From the NCBI RefSeq assembly GCF_040412425.1, contig NC_089749.1, forward strand, positions 16,223,662-16,287,661: a stretch of 64,000 nucleotides of DNA, read 5' to 3'. The position numbers and the translations under genes were made by a program. Below are positions 1-12,327 of the stretch, in pieces. The notes below the pieces were generated by a model that was given only the letters and a program-made list of their open reading frames with translations, did not search any database and had not been told where the DNA came from. The DNA is from Macrobrachium rosenbergii. Lineage: Eukaryota > Arthropoda > Malacostraca > Decapoda > Palaemonidae. Position 1 is the stretch's first letter. Each line of letters starts with the position of its first letter.

Positions 1-19
1 AAATTTACTTTGCTAACAG

Positions 20-273
20 AGCCTGGACCTGTAGACTCACTTGATGCTATACCAATGGGGTCATCAGCATTCTTCTTAATTTGGAAGAAACCAAAGCAGC
101 CCAATGGTATTTTGACTGGATATCATATTTACTACCAAGAAGTTGATGGAACAAACACTGGGATTACTTCAGAACGTGATCCCCCAATCAGGGATCCTTT
201 AGTTACGAGGGCTAAATTGGCTTCCCTTCAGCCAGGAACAAAGTACAGAATTACCATTCGTGCTGCAACTGAG
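20..273 (+). CDS. Nrg: Nrg exon: fourth fibronectin III domain (partial)
   Basis: The exon starts after ctaacag with the last two bases of a codon and reads PGPVDSLDAIPMGSSAFFLI onward. It contains the FnIII hallmarks W (IWKKP), GYHIYY and LQPGTKYRITIRAATE. I place the donor at GAG|gttggt (273), because only this joins in phase 0 to the next exon and gives the normal FnIII G strand ATEMGQG. The donor is weak (gttggt), so its exact position is less sure than the other junctions. Confidence 0.85.
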
Positions 274-3200
274 GTTGGTGCAAGCCTTTTTCTCTCACAG
301 TTGTTTCATAGACTTGATTTCCCATTTTACAGGTATATTTAGTGGGTATATACTCAGGTAAACAGGGGAAGTTACGTACTATTTGATTATAACCTTCTGA
401 AGATATGTTTTTCATGTTTATTTTGGATAAAGTATACATCTCTGATATTTTTCAGATGGGTCAAGGTTTTCCATACTACATTGAACGTACAACTCGTTCT
501 ACTGGAGCCGATCCTCCAGGCAAGCCATCTTTCATATGGCAACATATAAGCACCAAAACTGGAATACCAGCAATCAAGATCACATGGATTCCCAACACTG
601 AGACTAACCCAGGATCACACTTTTACGTCAAATACAAGTGAGTTCTCCATCTGGACAGGTCAAAGTTTTGTTACATTCACAATAAAAGAAACAATTTGAT
701 GAAATAAAACCGCACTCTGCAAAGTTTTATTACTTTTACTTATCTTTCAGGTTGTACGGAGAAAGCATGTTCCAGGAGACAAAGCCAGAGTTGTATCAGG
801 ATTTCACTGTTCTTGAAGGCCTAGAGGAAAACCAGACTTACCAAGTGTGTGTTGTTGCTGTGGATGGAGAGTTTTCTACAGAATCTGATATTGAAGAAAT
901 TGACACCAGGACATCAGTTGGGGTAAGTGCATTTTATGGTGGCCAACCCCTATGGGAGTTAAGTGTTTTAATTCAGTGGTATGGTTGAACCAAGTAATTA
1001 GTAGTAGTACATAGTAATATATAAGCAAAAAACATGAAACAGTAGTGTCTTTCTCCTGAATTTCATATCTTGTTACATTCAGTGCTTTAGATACTTCACC
1101 TCTTCTCATTTCAGTTCAGAAATTTCCATACATCCACTTTTTATTTTTGTCTGTTACTTCTTCCAAGGTTATGGTTTTGGTTTGGTTTGTGTGTCCGTTA
1201 GTTCAATTACAGGAAAAATAATGAGCAGGTTTTGAAAATTTTAATTTTTAAGACACACTATATTCAGGGAACAGTTGTTTAGATTTTGGTATGAACCAGT
1301 GTGCATGTCAGTCCTGGAATTTCACATTTTCTTAACTTTCATTGTGATTCATATGCTTTTAACAATTTCTTGCTTTTATGAGAAAGTGTGACACATTATT
1401 TTCAGATTAGTGCTAAGTGCATCAGAGGTATTTTGTGATCACTGATTGTCCAGTAGAATTGTTATGTGTTTGTATTTTGAGTCAACTCCACTTTTCTTCA
1501 CTGTCTGAACATTTACATTTTATTCATGAATGAGACTCAAACAGGAAGGAAACCACAGAACTGTGATGTTGGAGTGCTCATTCCACCTTGGTTTTATTTC
1601 GCCCCAGTCTTGTAATAAGAAATCAAGTAGCATTTTCTAGGCTAACAGCCTTTTTTTTTCCAGTAGAGCTGTAAATGTTCAATTTTGAGCAATTAGTATT
1701 GGGATTTGTTAAAACACTTATAAATTCCAAATCATTGTGCGGTTCAAGGATTCCTAACTTATTCGCCCTTGCTTGTGATTGTTTCCAGATGTTCATTACA
1801 GCTCACTTGGATAGATGGTATTTTGTATAGTATATTGTTAATTTTTCCCTCTTGAATCCTTTTTATTTCCACACTCACAATCCAATGCCATCATAGTACC
1901 TTACACCACATTAGGTGAACTCTTTTAGTACTTCTTATGGTACTAATATTTTTGTTGAAAATTTATTAATGTCTTGTTACTTTAAATTTTGATAATACAT
2001 AGCCTTGTATTGTTTCTTCTCTGCTAATATCTTTGAGTTACAGCTCTTGTGCTTTTACTTTTCTATTAAAAGAACATGTTTCTCTTTCTCTCTTTAAACT
2101 TCTCATCTGTTTCTCTTTCTCTCCTTAAACTTTTCATCTTTAACACTCTGAGAGAGCTCAGTAAGATGAGCTGTGTTTCACCTTGATTTCCCATGAAGGG
2201 ACTGTTATTGCTGTTGCAACCAGTAGCCATTTATTCTGACATGGTTCTTCTAGGGATAGGAACTTTCATTCATACCCGAGGAGAAAATTACCTGAGGTTG
2301 CATTTATAGTCTTGCTGATTTCTGGCCCCTTTGTTTATAGGTTGGGGACCATCCAAGTACAACTACCTAGAACTAACCCTCAAAACTCTTGGCTCTATGC
2401 AGTTGCTTTAAGTGAAGTTGTCTACAGTCTTTTAACCCTTTTCCAACTCCATTTTTTCTCATTTCATAACTATAGAGATTGGCTTTTTGTTCCTGAAATA
2501 TGTATAGCTTCTCTTAGTAAATACCTCCCGACCTATAAAATTTGAGTGGCCAACATAATTGAACAAGATGAAGCTCTTGTCTGGATCTGCTTGTTTTACT
2601 TGGTGGGATCCTGACATATTGATGAAGCATTCATCCATTTTAAGATTAATGAGTTGTGACAAACAATTGTAACTACTTTTTTTTGATATTAAGAAATATT
2701 TGTAATTAATTTTTCAGTTTTTTTATGTACATAACACAAATGTCATCAGAGCAGTGAATTGTGAACTGGAATTATGCTACCTAATAATACTAACGCACAA
2801 ATAGTCAGGTTATCCTATTTAAAAAAATGAGGTGCTCTATTTTAGAAGTTGGTTTCAGTTACTCTGCAACCTTTGTCATGTCAACTTAATCACTGTAGTC
2901 TGATTTTCTGCTTCTTTTTCTTGGGTATATAGGATTATTCATTTTCCAAAATGTTTCTCTTCCAGTCTGCCATATATAAGGGGCCAACCAACAGCATTGC
3001 CACTCGAGGATGGTTTATTGGAATGATGCTTGCTATTGCATTCTTGTTGCTGATCCTCATCATCGTATGTATTGTCAAGCGCAACCGAGGTGGCAAGTAT
3101 GCTGTCCATGAACGTGAGGCTGCACATGGCCGTACCGATTTTAACGAGGAACAGGGATTCCCTGAGTTTGCTCAGCCGTAAGTTTGTTTTGCTCTTTAGT

Positions 3201-6200
3201 TGTTTATGTGATTAATAAAAAAATAATTTTTTCTTAACATAATTTAGTACATAAAACTCCTCATGTTGAGCCAAGACAGGTGCTGTACTTGATGAGGTAT
3301 CTACAGTACTTGTCATTCTACTTGGTTCTTTTTTTGTCCATAAGTAGCTAGTATTCAGGAATAAGTCATGTCATGTTTTCTAAATGTTTTCAGTCTTGAT
3401 GGTGCAAAGCGTGATAGCTTGGGAAGTGATGTTAAAAACCCAATTGAATCGGATACAGACTCTATGGCTGAGTATGGTGATGGTGATACAGGTTAGTAAT
3501 AATTTAGTTTACTAGTATTTTGTGACTTTCAGCCCTCTAGTTCACAAGTGCAGTGTCTTTTGATTGAATTTTGACTAGTGTGTGTGTCTTTTCATTGGGA
3601 TGTCCATGATGAAAAGGCTGTCCTAACTTAGTCCTGCATATTGTACCACAGCTTGTTGGAGTCTGTTTTAATCCCCAGTAAACATCTTGATGTGATTAAT
3701 AGTTCAGTTGTATTGTGCATGGCTTGTTTGTAGTAACATCCTTTGTGTTTATGTTTCTTGACTTTTTTCCTTACTTTCAATTTCATAATTTTGTTGGAAA
3801 TTACAATATGAAATAAGACAACTGGAATATTTTGGACATTATGGGAAATGGTTTTTTTGCCGATAATCTTTTGTTTGGATTGTTATACCGATATCCCATA
3901 GGAATTGTCTTCTTCAACTACAAAGCAAGTAGTTGCCCTTATTAAACACCCCATTAGAGTTGTAGACTTAAAGAAGTGAAGATTTTATATGTTGAAACAT
4001 TTTACTAATATCTGTTGTGGTAAATAACCCCATATGTTCCAATTACAGAACTTTGATAGAATTTATTCTCCAGCCTTTTAGGGATTTTGAAAAATTTCAG
4101 TAACATATTTCAGGTATGAGTAACTTGCTTACATCAGTAAACATTGCAAATTTGTCAGATCAGCTGACAGTTGTCAGTCCTGCTTGCAATTAGAAAAATG
4201 GAATTGGCAGAATTTTTTATTTCTATTTGTACTTGCAAAAATATTTTACTTTAATTAATGACAAAGTATGCGAGCAGTTATTATTACACATCCATGCTAC
4301 CTTTATTTGATGAGCAAATACTGACATTGCAAGTACTCATTTTGACCATCTTGAATGTACACTGACCACAGTGTTGAGCATCATTTGTTTATTGTCAAGG
4401 CTACTGACTTGAATGCTCAATGACATTTGAAATTAATGTATTTGAAATAATTGTTCATAACCAAAAGGTGAATTTTGCGCCCAGTGGTTGAATTTTATTA
4501 TTACTGTATATAGCAAGAATCTTAATTTTGTTCAGTGTGGTACAGGCTTGTTTTGTCCAGAGGTCCCCAAATTCTCAATCTGGCTTAGATGGATTTCACA
4601 TACATGTACAATATTTGTTGACAAGGTATGGGATCAAGTAATACAATAGGGGATTAAACAAATTTAGAAATAGCTGCAATTACTATGATAGATCATGTAT
4701 ATAATCCTATTGGTGATTATATATCATTGATACCCATTATAATCAATAAATGGCAGAATATATGGAATAATGAACCTGATCATAACAAATTTAAACATTT
4801 CAATGCCCAGTGTTGGAATATGGAATTCATCATATCAAAAGGAACTACACACACAAGCAGTTTTGACTTGTCTTAGATCAGTCATTCTTGTTTGACCAGT
4901 GGATACTTGATGAATAGCCCACATATCCAGTCCCCATATGTAAAGAATGAAAAGTAACACTAAAACACCTAACAGTTAGACATTTTGTGAAGTTTTGGAA
5001 ACAAATCAGTTCAAGAAATTTTGTCAGAATCTCTCCATCATTTTTAGTTCACCTATATTTTGCATACCAGAGATATTGCAGATTATCACCTGCTAGATCA
5101 TTATTTACAACCTTGATAAATATCTAATTGATGTAGAATTTTAAACTTTAGTAAAGAAGTTTGTGCTTAATTTTATGTCCTTTAAAGGGTGTACGGCGAG
5201 GTCAGGGATTAATTTTGAGTGACGGGGTGTTCAAACTTCTGCAGGTGTTACCTCTTGCATACAAAATTTCAATTGAATTGGATGAAAACTTTTTAACGAA
5301 TATTTTTCTTTTAAACATAACATTTTTTGTTTTTTTAAAGTACATCTCCTTCATTATTTATCATTCAATTTAAAAACAAAAGTTAGTAATATGTGATGTA
5401 TGCTATTTTAAAAATATTTTAAAAAGTGCAATAAAAAAATACCATAAAATTATATATTAAATCTTGGTAAAAAAAAAATTTTTATTTATAAATTTGCCGA
5501 TGTGTTCTCTCACTATCTTTGTCCATTCATTTTTTGGGTTGAATGTAAAAAATGCAGTTAGTTTTGCTAACCATTTATTTGCTTTTATTTAAAGTTTCTT
5601 GGAAAAAGCCTACTTGGCACTTGTTCCCTCTCTTTTATAAAGAGATATTTATTCCCTCTAAAAAAACACTTATCACTTAAGAAAATAGTTTATCATATAT
5701 TATTTTGTTTTATAATGCCACTAATTTTTATGTCCTTGATGTTCTTTGCTTTCTTGAATGATATCTTGAACTTGCTGCAATGATATCATGTTCCAATCTT
5801 TATGACCGTGCTATCACCAATTTATTGAGTCCCTTAAGTCACTCCTAAACATAACTGTTTGTTGTTAATCAGATTTTCTTTTTCAAGGCCATAATGAAAA
5901 TTTAATCCTCTTTCCAGAACGTAGTTTATGCATTCTTCCTTGAGCACTGGATATGGAGTGCCACTAAAAAGTGCCCTGATCTGGCTTTATAGTTCCCTTA
6001 GCTTTGGGCACCAGCAGCTTCAATATCTCCAGAAGCTACGAGGGAAATGCTTTCCTTTCTCCTCATCATCAGATAACAAAACTGCAGTGCTTATGATATA
6101 ATATTTGCAAGGGAATAATAGATTTCCAAGGCTAAACTTGGCATTTTACCCAATATTAAACTATTAAAAGATAAGATGAAGCCTAAACTTTTTCTGGCAT

Positions 6201-8168
6201 GTTGGTAATATATATATACACAATTGACGCCAAAAGTCCGAGGAAGTGTTGCTTAACAAATTTATAATGTAGTCTGGGAAAGCGTTGCCATCTCTATCAG
6301 GTTGTCAAGAATGAATGCAAAATGAAATTTAACCAGACCTTTAACACTTGCTGAAATTGGCCCCTTTAAACCGTTTAAAAGGCTGGAAAAGAGATCTGTG
6401 GAAATGGAACAATTTTGGATATCACATTAGATTTTCACAATGATATTTAACAATTTAATGTGTCTCAATCTAAAACTGATCTGGCATAGTAGCTGGGCAT
6501 TGAAAATTTCTTTTCTAGAAATGCACTGGGGAAAAAAATATTAAGCTAATGAAGCCTGTGTGGGCTTTTAAGGTGGTTGTCCAGGAGGTATGTTATACTG
6601 AAGAGAATGGAACTCATGAAAAGCAGTCCAGCTGAAATGGGAAAAAATGGAAGGTTCCTGTTATACTAAGACATGCTCATGAAAAGCAGTCCTGAAATAT
6701 ATCATGCTTTATCAGGCAGCCGTATTTCTTCTCAAGTAAGCTACTGTGCAGAGAATGGATTTCATATTCTCCCATTAGTGGGATGAAAACAGTGCTTGGT
6801 AAATGATTATTCAGTGGAGTGTTGTTTTTGATATGGTGTGTAAAAAAAATCCCCTTGTTGTTCTGCAAATAGAATTCTTTCTTTAATTACAGTTTTCTTC
6901 ATTTTTTTTTAACTAACTAAACAAAGACAACATTGAGGGACTGATTGTCTCCCTTTATAAGTTTAATTAGTCAGTGACTGATGAAGAATAACCATTTAAT
7001 CCAGGATTGAGAAATGTTTCTAATTTATTATTTTGTCATTGAAGCTGAGTTAGTATAAAATATTTGATTAACAGACTGTTTTTCTTGATAACACTTATTC
7101 TTTGACAATAAAATAAGCATGTTTTGAAGATTGTGATAAATTTTAATGGTTCCATACCATTTTGTTGGCAAAGCTGAAGTAGTTTCTGATGCTGAAAAGT
7201 AATGTTTTATCAGTGTAATTTTACTAACACCTTCAAAGTCACTTCTGGTCAGTATGCTAATTATGTCGAAACATCAGGAAAATACTGTATGTTGACATGA
7301 GAATTTGAAGTTTGCACTATAGTTTGAAACCCTGTGTTGTTGTTATCAATAGTGAGATTAATCACTCAGTGCATTTCATTATCTCCTCCACTTTTCTATT
7401 ATGTGCACCAAACTTGCTAGAAAAATACTTTTCTTTCATGCAAGATTATCTTATTTTTGATTGTTGTAGGGCACTTTCTGTTGGCATTCAACTTTTTTGG
7501 TGTGACATCCAAAGTTGCAACTCACTGGTAATTGTACAAATAACCTTTAGTTGTATTTCAAACATTTATTTGTTGGACAAGAATACATTTTGTATTCCAA
7601 GAAACACAGTTGCAACATTGTGCTGTAAACCAAAGTAGGTATCATTGCAAATAGAATGCCTATGTAGAGCAATTCAGTATGTCACCTTCGAGTGCATAGT
7701 GCTTGTGTATATAAACTTTGCTCATAGCTTGAATATTGGGCCCTCTCAGGAGCAGGTATGGCTGAAGATGGTTCCTTCATTGGTCAGTACGGCCGGAAGA
7801 AAGGCGAAACAACATCCAATGCATTTGCTACCCTAGTTTGATGATGTTAAAGTGTACCTGCATTGTTACATGTAAGCTTATTTAATATTTCTGTTTTCTT
7901 GAATTTCCAAAGGTAAATATATTTTACATATTCATTTTTGATTGTTATACACTGTTAAAAATAGATTTCCATTAGTGTCAGTTGTAGGATACATTTATCT
8001 TGAGAAGATTTATTTTACCAGAAAATCCTAATAGTTAAAACTGGAATACTACTTGCAGGAAGGTTCACAGAAGATGGCTCATTTATTGGCCAATATGGAG
8101 GTGCAACTGGAAAGAGGAAGCCAACTGCAGAGGACAAGTCTCCATCAGCTGTTGCCACCTTTGTTTAA
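20..8168 (+). CDS. Nrg: Neuroglian / L1CAM-family adhesion protein, 3' part (5' end outside window)
   Basis: This is a cell-surface adhesion receptor of the L1/neuroglian family, which links cell contacts to the spectrin-ankyrin skeleton in neurons and epithelia. Coding exons are 20-273, 456-637, 751-922, 2966-3177, 3394-3491 and then either 7756-7841 or 8059-8168. Every junction has GT/AG ends and the phases match. The exons encode the fourth and fifth fibronectin III domains, a short linker, a transmembrane helix (GWFIGMM then a run of A/I/L/F/V), a basic stop-transfer KRNRGGKY, and a tail with KYAVHERE, ESDTDSMAEYGDGDTG and FIGQY. These tail motifs match my memory of Drosophila neuroglian very closely. 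The six Ig domains and first three FnIII domains must lie upstream of base 1. The intron from 3492 is over 4 kb and looks empty. Confidence 0.95.
456..637 (+). CDS. Nrg: Nrg exon: end of FnIII-4 and first half of FnIII-5
   Basis: The acceptor is ttttcag|ATG in phase 0 and the donor is AA|gtgagt in phase 2. The exon encodes MGQGFPYYIERTTR, which closes FnIII-4, then DPPGKPSFIW and KITWIPNTETNPGSHFYVKY, the A to C strands of FnIII-5. Confidence 0.92.
751..922 (+). CDS. Nrg: Nrg exon: second half of FnIII-5
   Basis: The acceptor is tctttcag|G and the donor is GG|gtaagt (phase 0). It encodes LYGESMFQ, then LEGLEENQTYQVCVVAVDGE and IDTRTSVG, the E, F and G strands of the membrane-proximal FnIII domain. 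The N-Q-T of EENQTYQ is a possible N-glycosylation site. Confidence 0.93.
923..2965 (+). other. Nrg: Nrg intron between FnIII-5 and transmembrane exon
   Basis: A 2 kb AT-rich intron. I see no conserved exon, no recognisable transposon protein and no strong tandem repeat in it. It has one nearly exact CT-rich duplication around 2084-2140 (gtttctctttctctc followed by ttaaac, twice). Confidence 0.8.
2966..3177 (+). CDS. Nrg: Nrg exon: membrane linker, transmembrane helix, juxtamembrane tail
   Basis: The acceptor is cttccag|TCT (phase 0) and the donor is CC|gtaagt (phase 2). It encodes SAIYKGPTNSIATRG, then a single transmembrane helix from WFIGMM to IIVCIV, then KRNRGGKYAVHEREAAHG. The KYAVHERE stretch corresponds to the juxtamembrane segment that binds FERM proteins in vertebrate L1 (family knowledge). 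The exon ends in an acidic and aromatic stretch, GFPEFAQP. Confidence 0.96.
3394..3491 (+). CDS. Nrg: Nrg exon: shared cytoplasmic tail before the alternative ends
   Basis: The acceptor is gttttcag|TCTTGATGG and the donor is ACAG|gttagt. It reads LDGAKRDSLGSDVKNPIESD, then TDSMAEYGDGDTG. The exon ends one base into a glycine codon, which can be completed by either terminal exon (GGT, or GGA in the other). The motif ESDTDSMAEYG is a hallmark of neuroglian tails. Confidence 0.95.
3492..7755 (+). other. Nrg: Nrg long intron before the alternative terminal exons
   Basis: A 4.3 kb AT-rich intron with many T-runs. No coding exon, transposon protein or array was recognised. AAAAGCAGTCC occurs twice, with diverged flanks, at about 6618-6629 and 6679-6692. 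An AATAAA within acaataaaataag near 7106 lies upstream of the terminal exons and is not an obvious gene end. Confidence 0.7.
7756..7841 (+). CDS. Nrg: Nrg alternative terminal exon A (Nrg167-like tail)
   Basis: Completing GGT from the shared exon gives GMAEDGSFIGQYGRKKGE, then TTSNAFATLV and TGA at 7839-7841. The FIGQY tyrosine motif is the ankyrin site. The GM-x-EDGSFIGQYGRK form matches what I remember of the short Drosophila Nrg167 tail. The last residues ATLV fit a class I PDZ ligand (S/T-x-V at the C-terminus). An alternative acceptor at 7750 is also in frame and would add Gly-Ala. I see no AATAAA between the stop and exon B, so how transcripts ending here are polyadenylated is open. Confidence 0.85.
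8059..8168 (+). CDS. Nrg: Nrg alternative terminal exon B (Nrg180-like tail)
   Basis: The acceptor is cttgcag|GA. Completing GGA gives GRFTEDGSFIGQYGGATGKR, then a lysine-rich stretch, SAVATFV and TAA at 8166-8168. GRFTEDGSFIGQY matches the long neuronal Drosophila tail (Nrg180) as I remember it, but the insert after FIGQY is only about 20 residues here, much shorter than the Ala/Gly-rich Drosophila one. ATFV is again a class I PDZ ligand. Confidence 0.9.
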
Positions 8169-10617
8169 AACCCGTTGGCAACCTTGCTTGTCTCTGAGCA
8201 GCCTATCCGTGCCCATAATTTAGACTTACTGCTTATGATTGTCCATTTGGCATATTACTAATTGAAATTTTGTGTATAGAAAAGGGAATTTATTTGAATG
8301 ATCATGTAGTGTGTGATTTCCTCATGATAAGCAGGTTTGGAGATAAAGATAGAATTTAATGAAGCATGGTTATGGTGATGCTTGCAGAGAAGATGGAAAA
8401 GGGTTAGTATATATCTTGAAGTGATAGTAGACTGAAGAAAACAATGCTATGATGCCTCATTGCATTGAGTAAATTATGAAAGAATAGATTCATTTAGACT
8501 TGGGGGCTTTTTCCAGAGAGAAGACTTCAGTGATATAGTGTAATAACCAATCAGTGAAATTTAAGCTAAGAGACACTTATAAAGAAACTGGACCATCCAA
8601 GTTCCTTAGTGATACAAGTTTTCCTTGAATATCCCCCCTTAGAGTAGTGTATGTATGTGGCCTTTGCTAAAGGCTTAAGAGATTTTTCTAAATCATAATG
8701 TATACATGTGAATTAAGAATGTTTTAATTTTTTTATTTATTTTTATTGGGGAATATACTGTGAAATTAGGTTTTGTTAATATTTTCTAGGTATCTTGTGC
8801 CAAAATGGCCACAGAAAGGACAGTTTTGCAATTCAGTTCTTATATATTTTGAAATTGTGAATATAGCTGTACTATATACAATTAACCAATAATTTTTTTA
8901 AATGCGTGAAAGTCCAAAGAAGTGTTTCAGTGGTTCTTGTGATTGAGACAGAGACTCTTTTAACATACAGTGAACCATCTGCCCACCCTTTGTGCTGATC
9001 AAAGTGTAAATTGAAGAATCTCATTACCTGGGAATGCCCAGTAAATTTTCCCTCACAGTTTAGAGCATTGTTGCAGATTATATATAGTTAACACTAAAAA
9101 AAGAAGTGTTCCTGTCAAGGAGAATTTAAAGTAAACATTTCTATATAGTAAACATTTCTATATAGCCTTCTGGCTTTGATGTAAGTGTTGCAATTAAGAT
9201 GTAAATGTGCCTATTGTCAGCTTCTGAATCACAATCAAGCATTGCTCGTGTTTCTTTCCAGATGCTGTAACTGGGACTGAATGACTTAAAATTTCTTTCA
9301 TGTAAATGGAAAAATCCCTGGTACTTTTGTACACAGACCTTTATTCCATTGAATGCTAATGCCAGGTACGAAATCATTCTTTGTCCCTCAAAATGCTGAT
9401 GTGAAACATTGGTGTGAATCTCATCTTAAGGAAATTTTTTGTTTGTCACGCAAAATTAACATGAATTGATTGTACTGTATAGATTAATCTCACAACAGAT
9501 GCACAAACATTATTGGATTGGGCAAAGCCATGTGAGGCTTGTACAGGATATATTGATTGAGCTGCCCAGGTTATACAGTAATATATTTAATGCTAATTAT
9601 CATTTCTTTTTTTATTTTAGCACATGTAAAACATTGATGCTCATAAAATAGATTCTTTGACAGGTTGTAATTTGGAATGATTGCTTGTTAAGAAATATAC
9701 AATGACTACAGTATATAGACATCAGATGTGATATGGTTTAGGTTAAGTAATAAGTGGATTTGTGTATATTATGGTTGAATAATGCTTGGCTGGTGATTTA
9801 AAATCTCATCATAATTAATGCAAGTGAATACAAATTTTTTGTCTACTTTACAAACCTAAAGTAGTGGAATTCAACTTTTGAATCATAGGATAAAAGGATA
9901 ACTTACAAATTGTAGCAAGTTTGTAAGGTTCAAACCTAGCAGAAATTTTAATTAAGTTTTAACATTTGTAACTGAAATGTTAAATTTCAATTGGTGTAAC
10001 TACATTTTTTTTACTTTTGAGCTATTGTGATTACCTAACATGTGTAAAAGGGAGTAAAGACAGGTGATTTTATTTATAATATAGCAGTGCTGTGTTTGAC
10101 ACTTAACAGACGCAGATGTTAAGGACATTACAAGATGTGTATTTAGTTGTATAGCCTGCTAGGATTCTTCTTTCAGAATGATGAGAGACTTTTTATTCAA
10201 ATTTGAGTCTATGGACAGTTGCTCAGTTTTGTGCATTATTTTTTTAAAGAATGCTTTTTGCCATGTTAGGTTGACTTGAAATAATTCAGCATTAAAGGGG
10301 TGATTGATGCCTTATTCAGCCATGAAATATTCTAGTCCATTCATTAATTATCTTTCCTGTCATATCAGATTGACGTAAAACCCAGAGTCAGTTTTGAACT
10401 TGTGGGTAGTGAATAATTTTATTCCCTGTTTATCATTTAAGCTGTCATCATGTTGGCATCAGTGTCAAGGAAAAATAGAGATTTGCCAATGTTGTATTAA
10501 TGTTTGTTATTTTTATACAAGTGATATTTTGTATTTTTCTTTGTAAGTGCTGATTTTTTTATTGTGTGACAGTTAAGTTCATTATTTAATCCATATGATA
10601 TATGGCAGTGAAATAAA
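8169..10617 (+). other. Nrg: Probable Nrg 3' UTR
   Basis: AT-rich non-coding DNA follows exon B. The first clear AATAAA is in tgaaataaaatg at 10612-10617, followed by a GT-rich stretch (taggttgtgag), giving a possible 2.4 kb 3' UTR. Long neuronal 3' UTRs are usual for this gene class, but the true cleavage site cannot be fixed from sequence. Confidence 0.4.
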
Positions 10618-12040
10618 ATGTAGGTTGTGAGCAAAAATATTAATCATGTGGGCATAGTTCCCTACACAAGGTAGTTAATGTCCATTTAGAATTTGAGGAA
10701 GTGCCTGATTTTATTATGGTATATTATGTAGAGTTCAGAAAAATTTCACTAGTTCAGAACTAATTTTGAATTTTCTTTCAGCAAAACTGTTTTAATTTGG
10801 CTTACCTGAAATCATCATCATTGCACTTTATATACATACCTATGTATACCATATATGTAGGTGGTTCTTTCCATTTGAAGTATTGTAAATGTTCAACATA
10901 GTAATGAAAAAGGTAGGAAGTTGTATGAATGCCAGATTAAATGTGGCTGCTGCTGTCTAAAAAAGATGGATGGAGTGTGTAATTGCCTTCTGCATTTGTG
11001 TGATATTCATCATGGATTATAAGACTCCTCTGTTTTCCTGAATACTGCAGTGAAAGAGAAAAATTCATTAAGATGGAATTAGAGCCTTGGCAGTGGGTCG
11101 TAATCTGTGAGTTCATCATACATTGTAAAACAAAAAGGTTACAGTGATGGATAACACCAGTACAGTTCGATTTAAAATGTCATGAATTCTTAAGCTTTGT
11201 CAAAAATTAATTGATGAAATAATTGATGAAATGATACCCATCACTTAACTTTTCTTATGTTTACAATACTGCTGTAATTAGGATCGTCTTACATTATCAT
11301 CATCTAACTTGCAGATATGTCAAGCTTGTGGATGGAAGTAAAATAAAGTAAATGATTAAATTCTTGCCTTTTTTATAGAAATTCCTGTCCTCACGAGGAA
11401 AGTCTGTCCATCATACTTCAATGAAAAGTTAATTAATTTTTTTTTCTTCTAGTTATATGAAATAAATTTTTTCATGTAAACTGTAATATATCAAAATATT
11501 TGTCAGCATTGCAATTTTGGTGAACAGCCAATCACTGATGATTTCTTCAACCTAATCTAATGTTAGTAAAACAGAAACCCCCTAAACACAGGAGTTGGTT
11601 CCCTTCTGGTTTAACCTTGAAAATTATGTTTAATAGTAAACTCCATTTAATGTACATTTGAACATAAATATGTACCTAAGATGCATTTTTTTAAAATCAA
11701 CATTACAGCAAAATAATGATAACCTAAACTATTTACAGTAGAACTACAGTACTGTGAAGTAATAAAAATGTTTTAGTACATTACTCTATGTACACACACT
11801 CTCTTATGCCTGCTCTCATTTATCTGTGATACAATTTACTTGTAAAATAAACACTAAAATGTCACCAAATCAATTAAAAAAAATATCCAAAGATATGTAC
11901 ATAAAGGCAAATACTGTACACTGACTGCATGTCCATAAGAATGTTTCTGTATTTTCCATTACAACCAATTTTCAACAGAGGCGCATCAACTTAGGAGAGT
12001 TTTGTGGTCTGGCTTTCCACTGTGTAACTAAATATGATAA
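10618..12040. other. Intergenic AT-rich DNA
   Basis: I see no coding region, structured RNA or clear transposon here. It may contain more distal Nrg 3' UTR, for instance an AATAAA near 11341. Confidence 0.5.
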
Positions 12041-12327
12041 TTTTCATGATAAAATTAATTACTTGGATACAGTACTTACCTACTGTTAAAGTTAGCCTTA
12101 TCTTTGTGCCGTCTGGTGCGATCGGCATTTAAAAAAAATCAAAACTTGCTTGGCTAACCCAAGAGGACTGTCACTGTAGTCATCTGGTTTCCCAACAGAT
12201 GATACTGGAATGTGTTTACATTCGTGTCATATTTCTTCATGGCCACCCACTAAGATGTGGGGAGGCTGGGTAGGCTTCCACTTTAACTTGTAGGTAAGTA
12301 ACCAAATAATTGATTTTATCATGAGAG
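12041..12327. mobile_element. Palindromic MITE-like element
   Basis: The left arm 12041-12097 (tttcatgataaaattaatta, then cttacctactgttaaagtta) is an imperfect inverted copy of the right arm 12273-12327. The arms are about 57 bp, giving a 287-bp foldback unit. The interior includes gtgcgatcggcatttaaa and gactgtcactgtagtcatct, which recur in inverse orientation near 17460-17535. I could not define target-site duplications. Confidence 0.6.

Noticed and set aside
7312..7638. 108-codon open frame in the neuroglian intron upstream of exon A
   Set aside because: No motif, composition like the surrounding intron, and no splice sites tying it to the gene.
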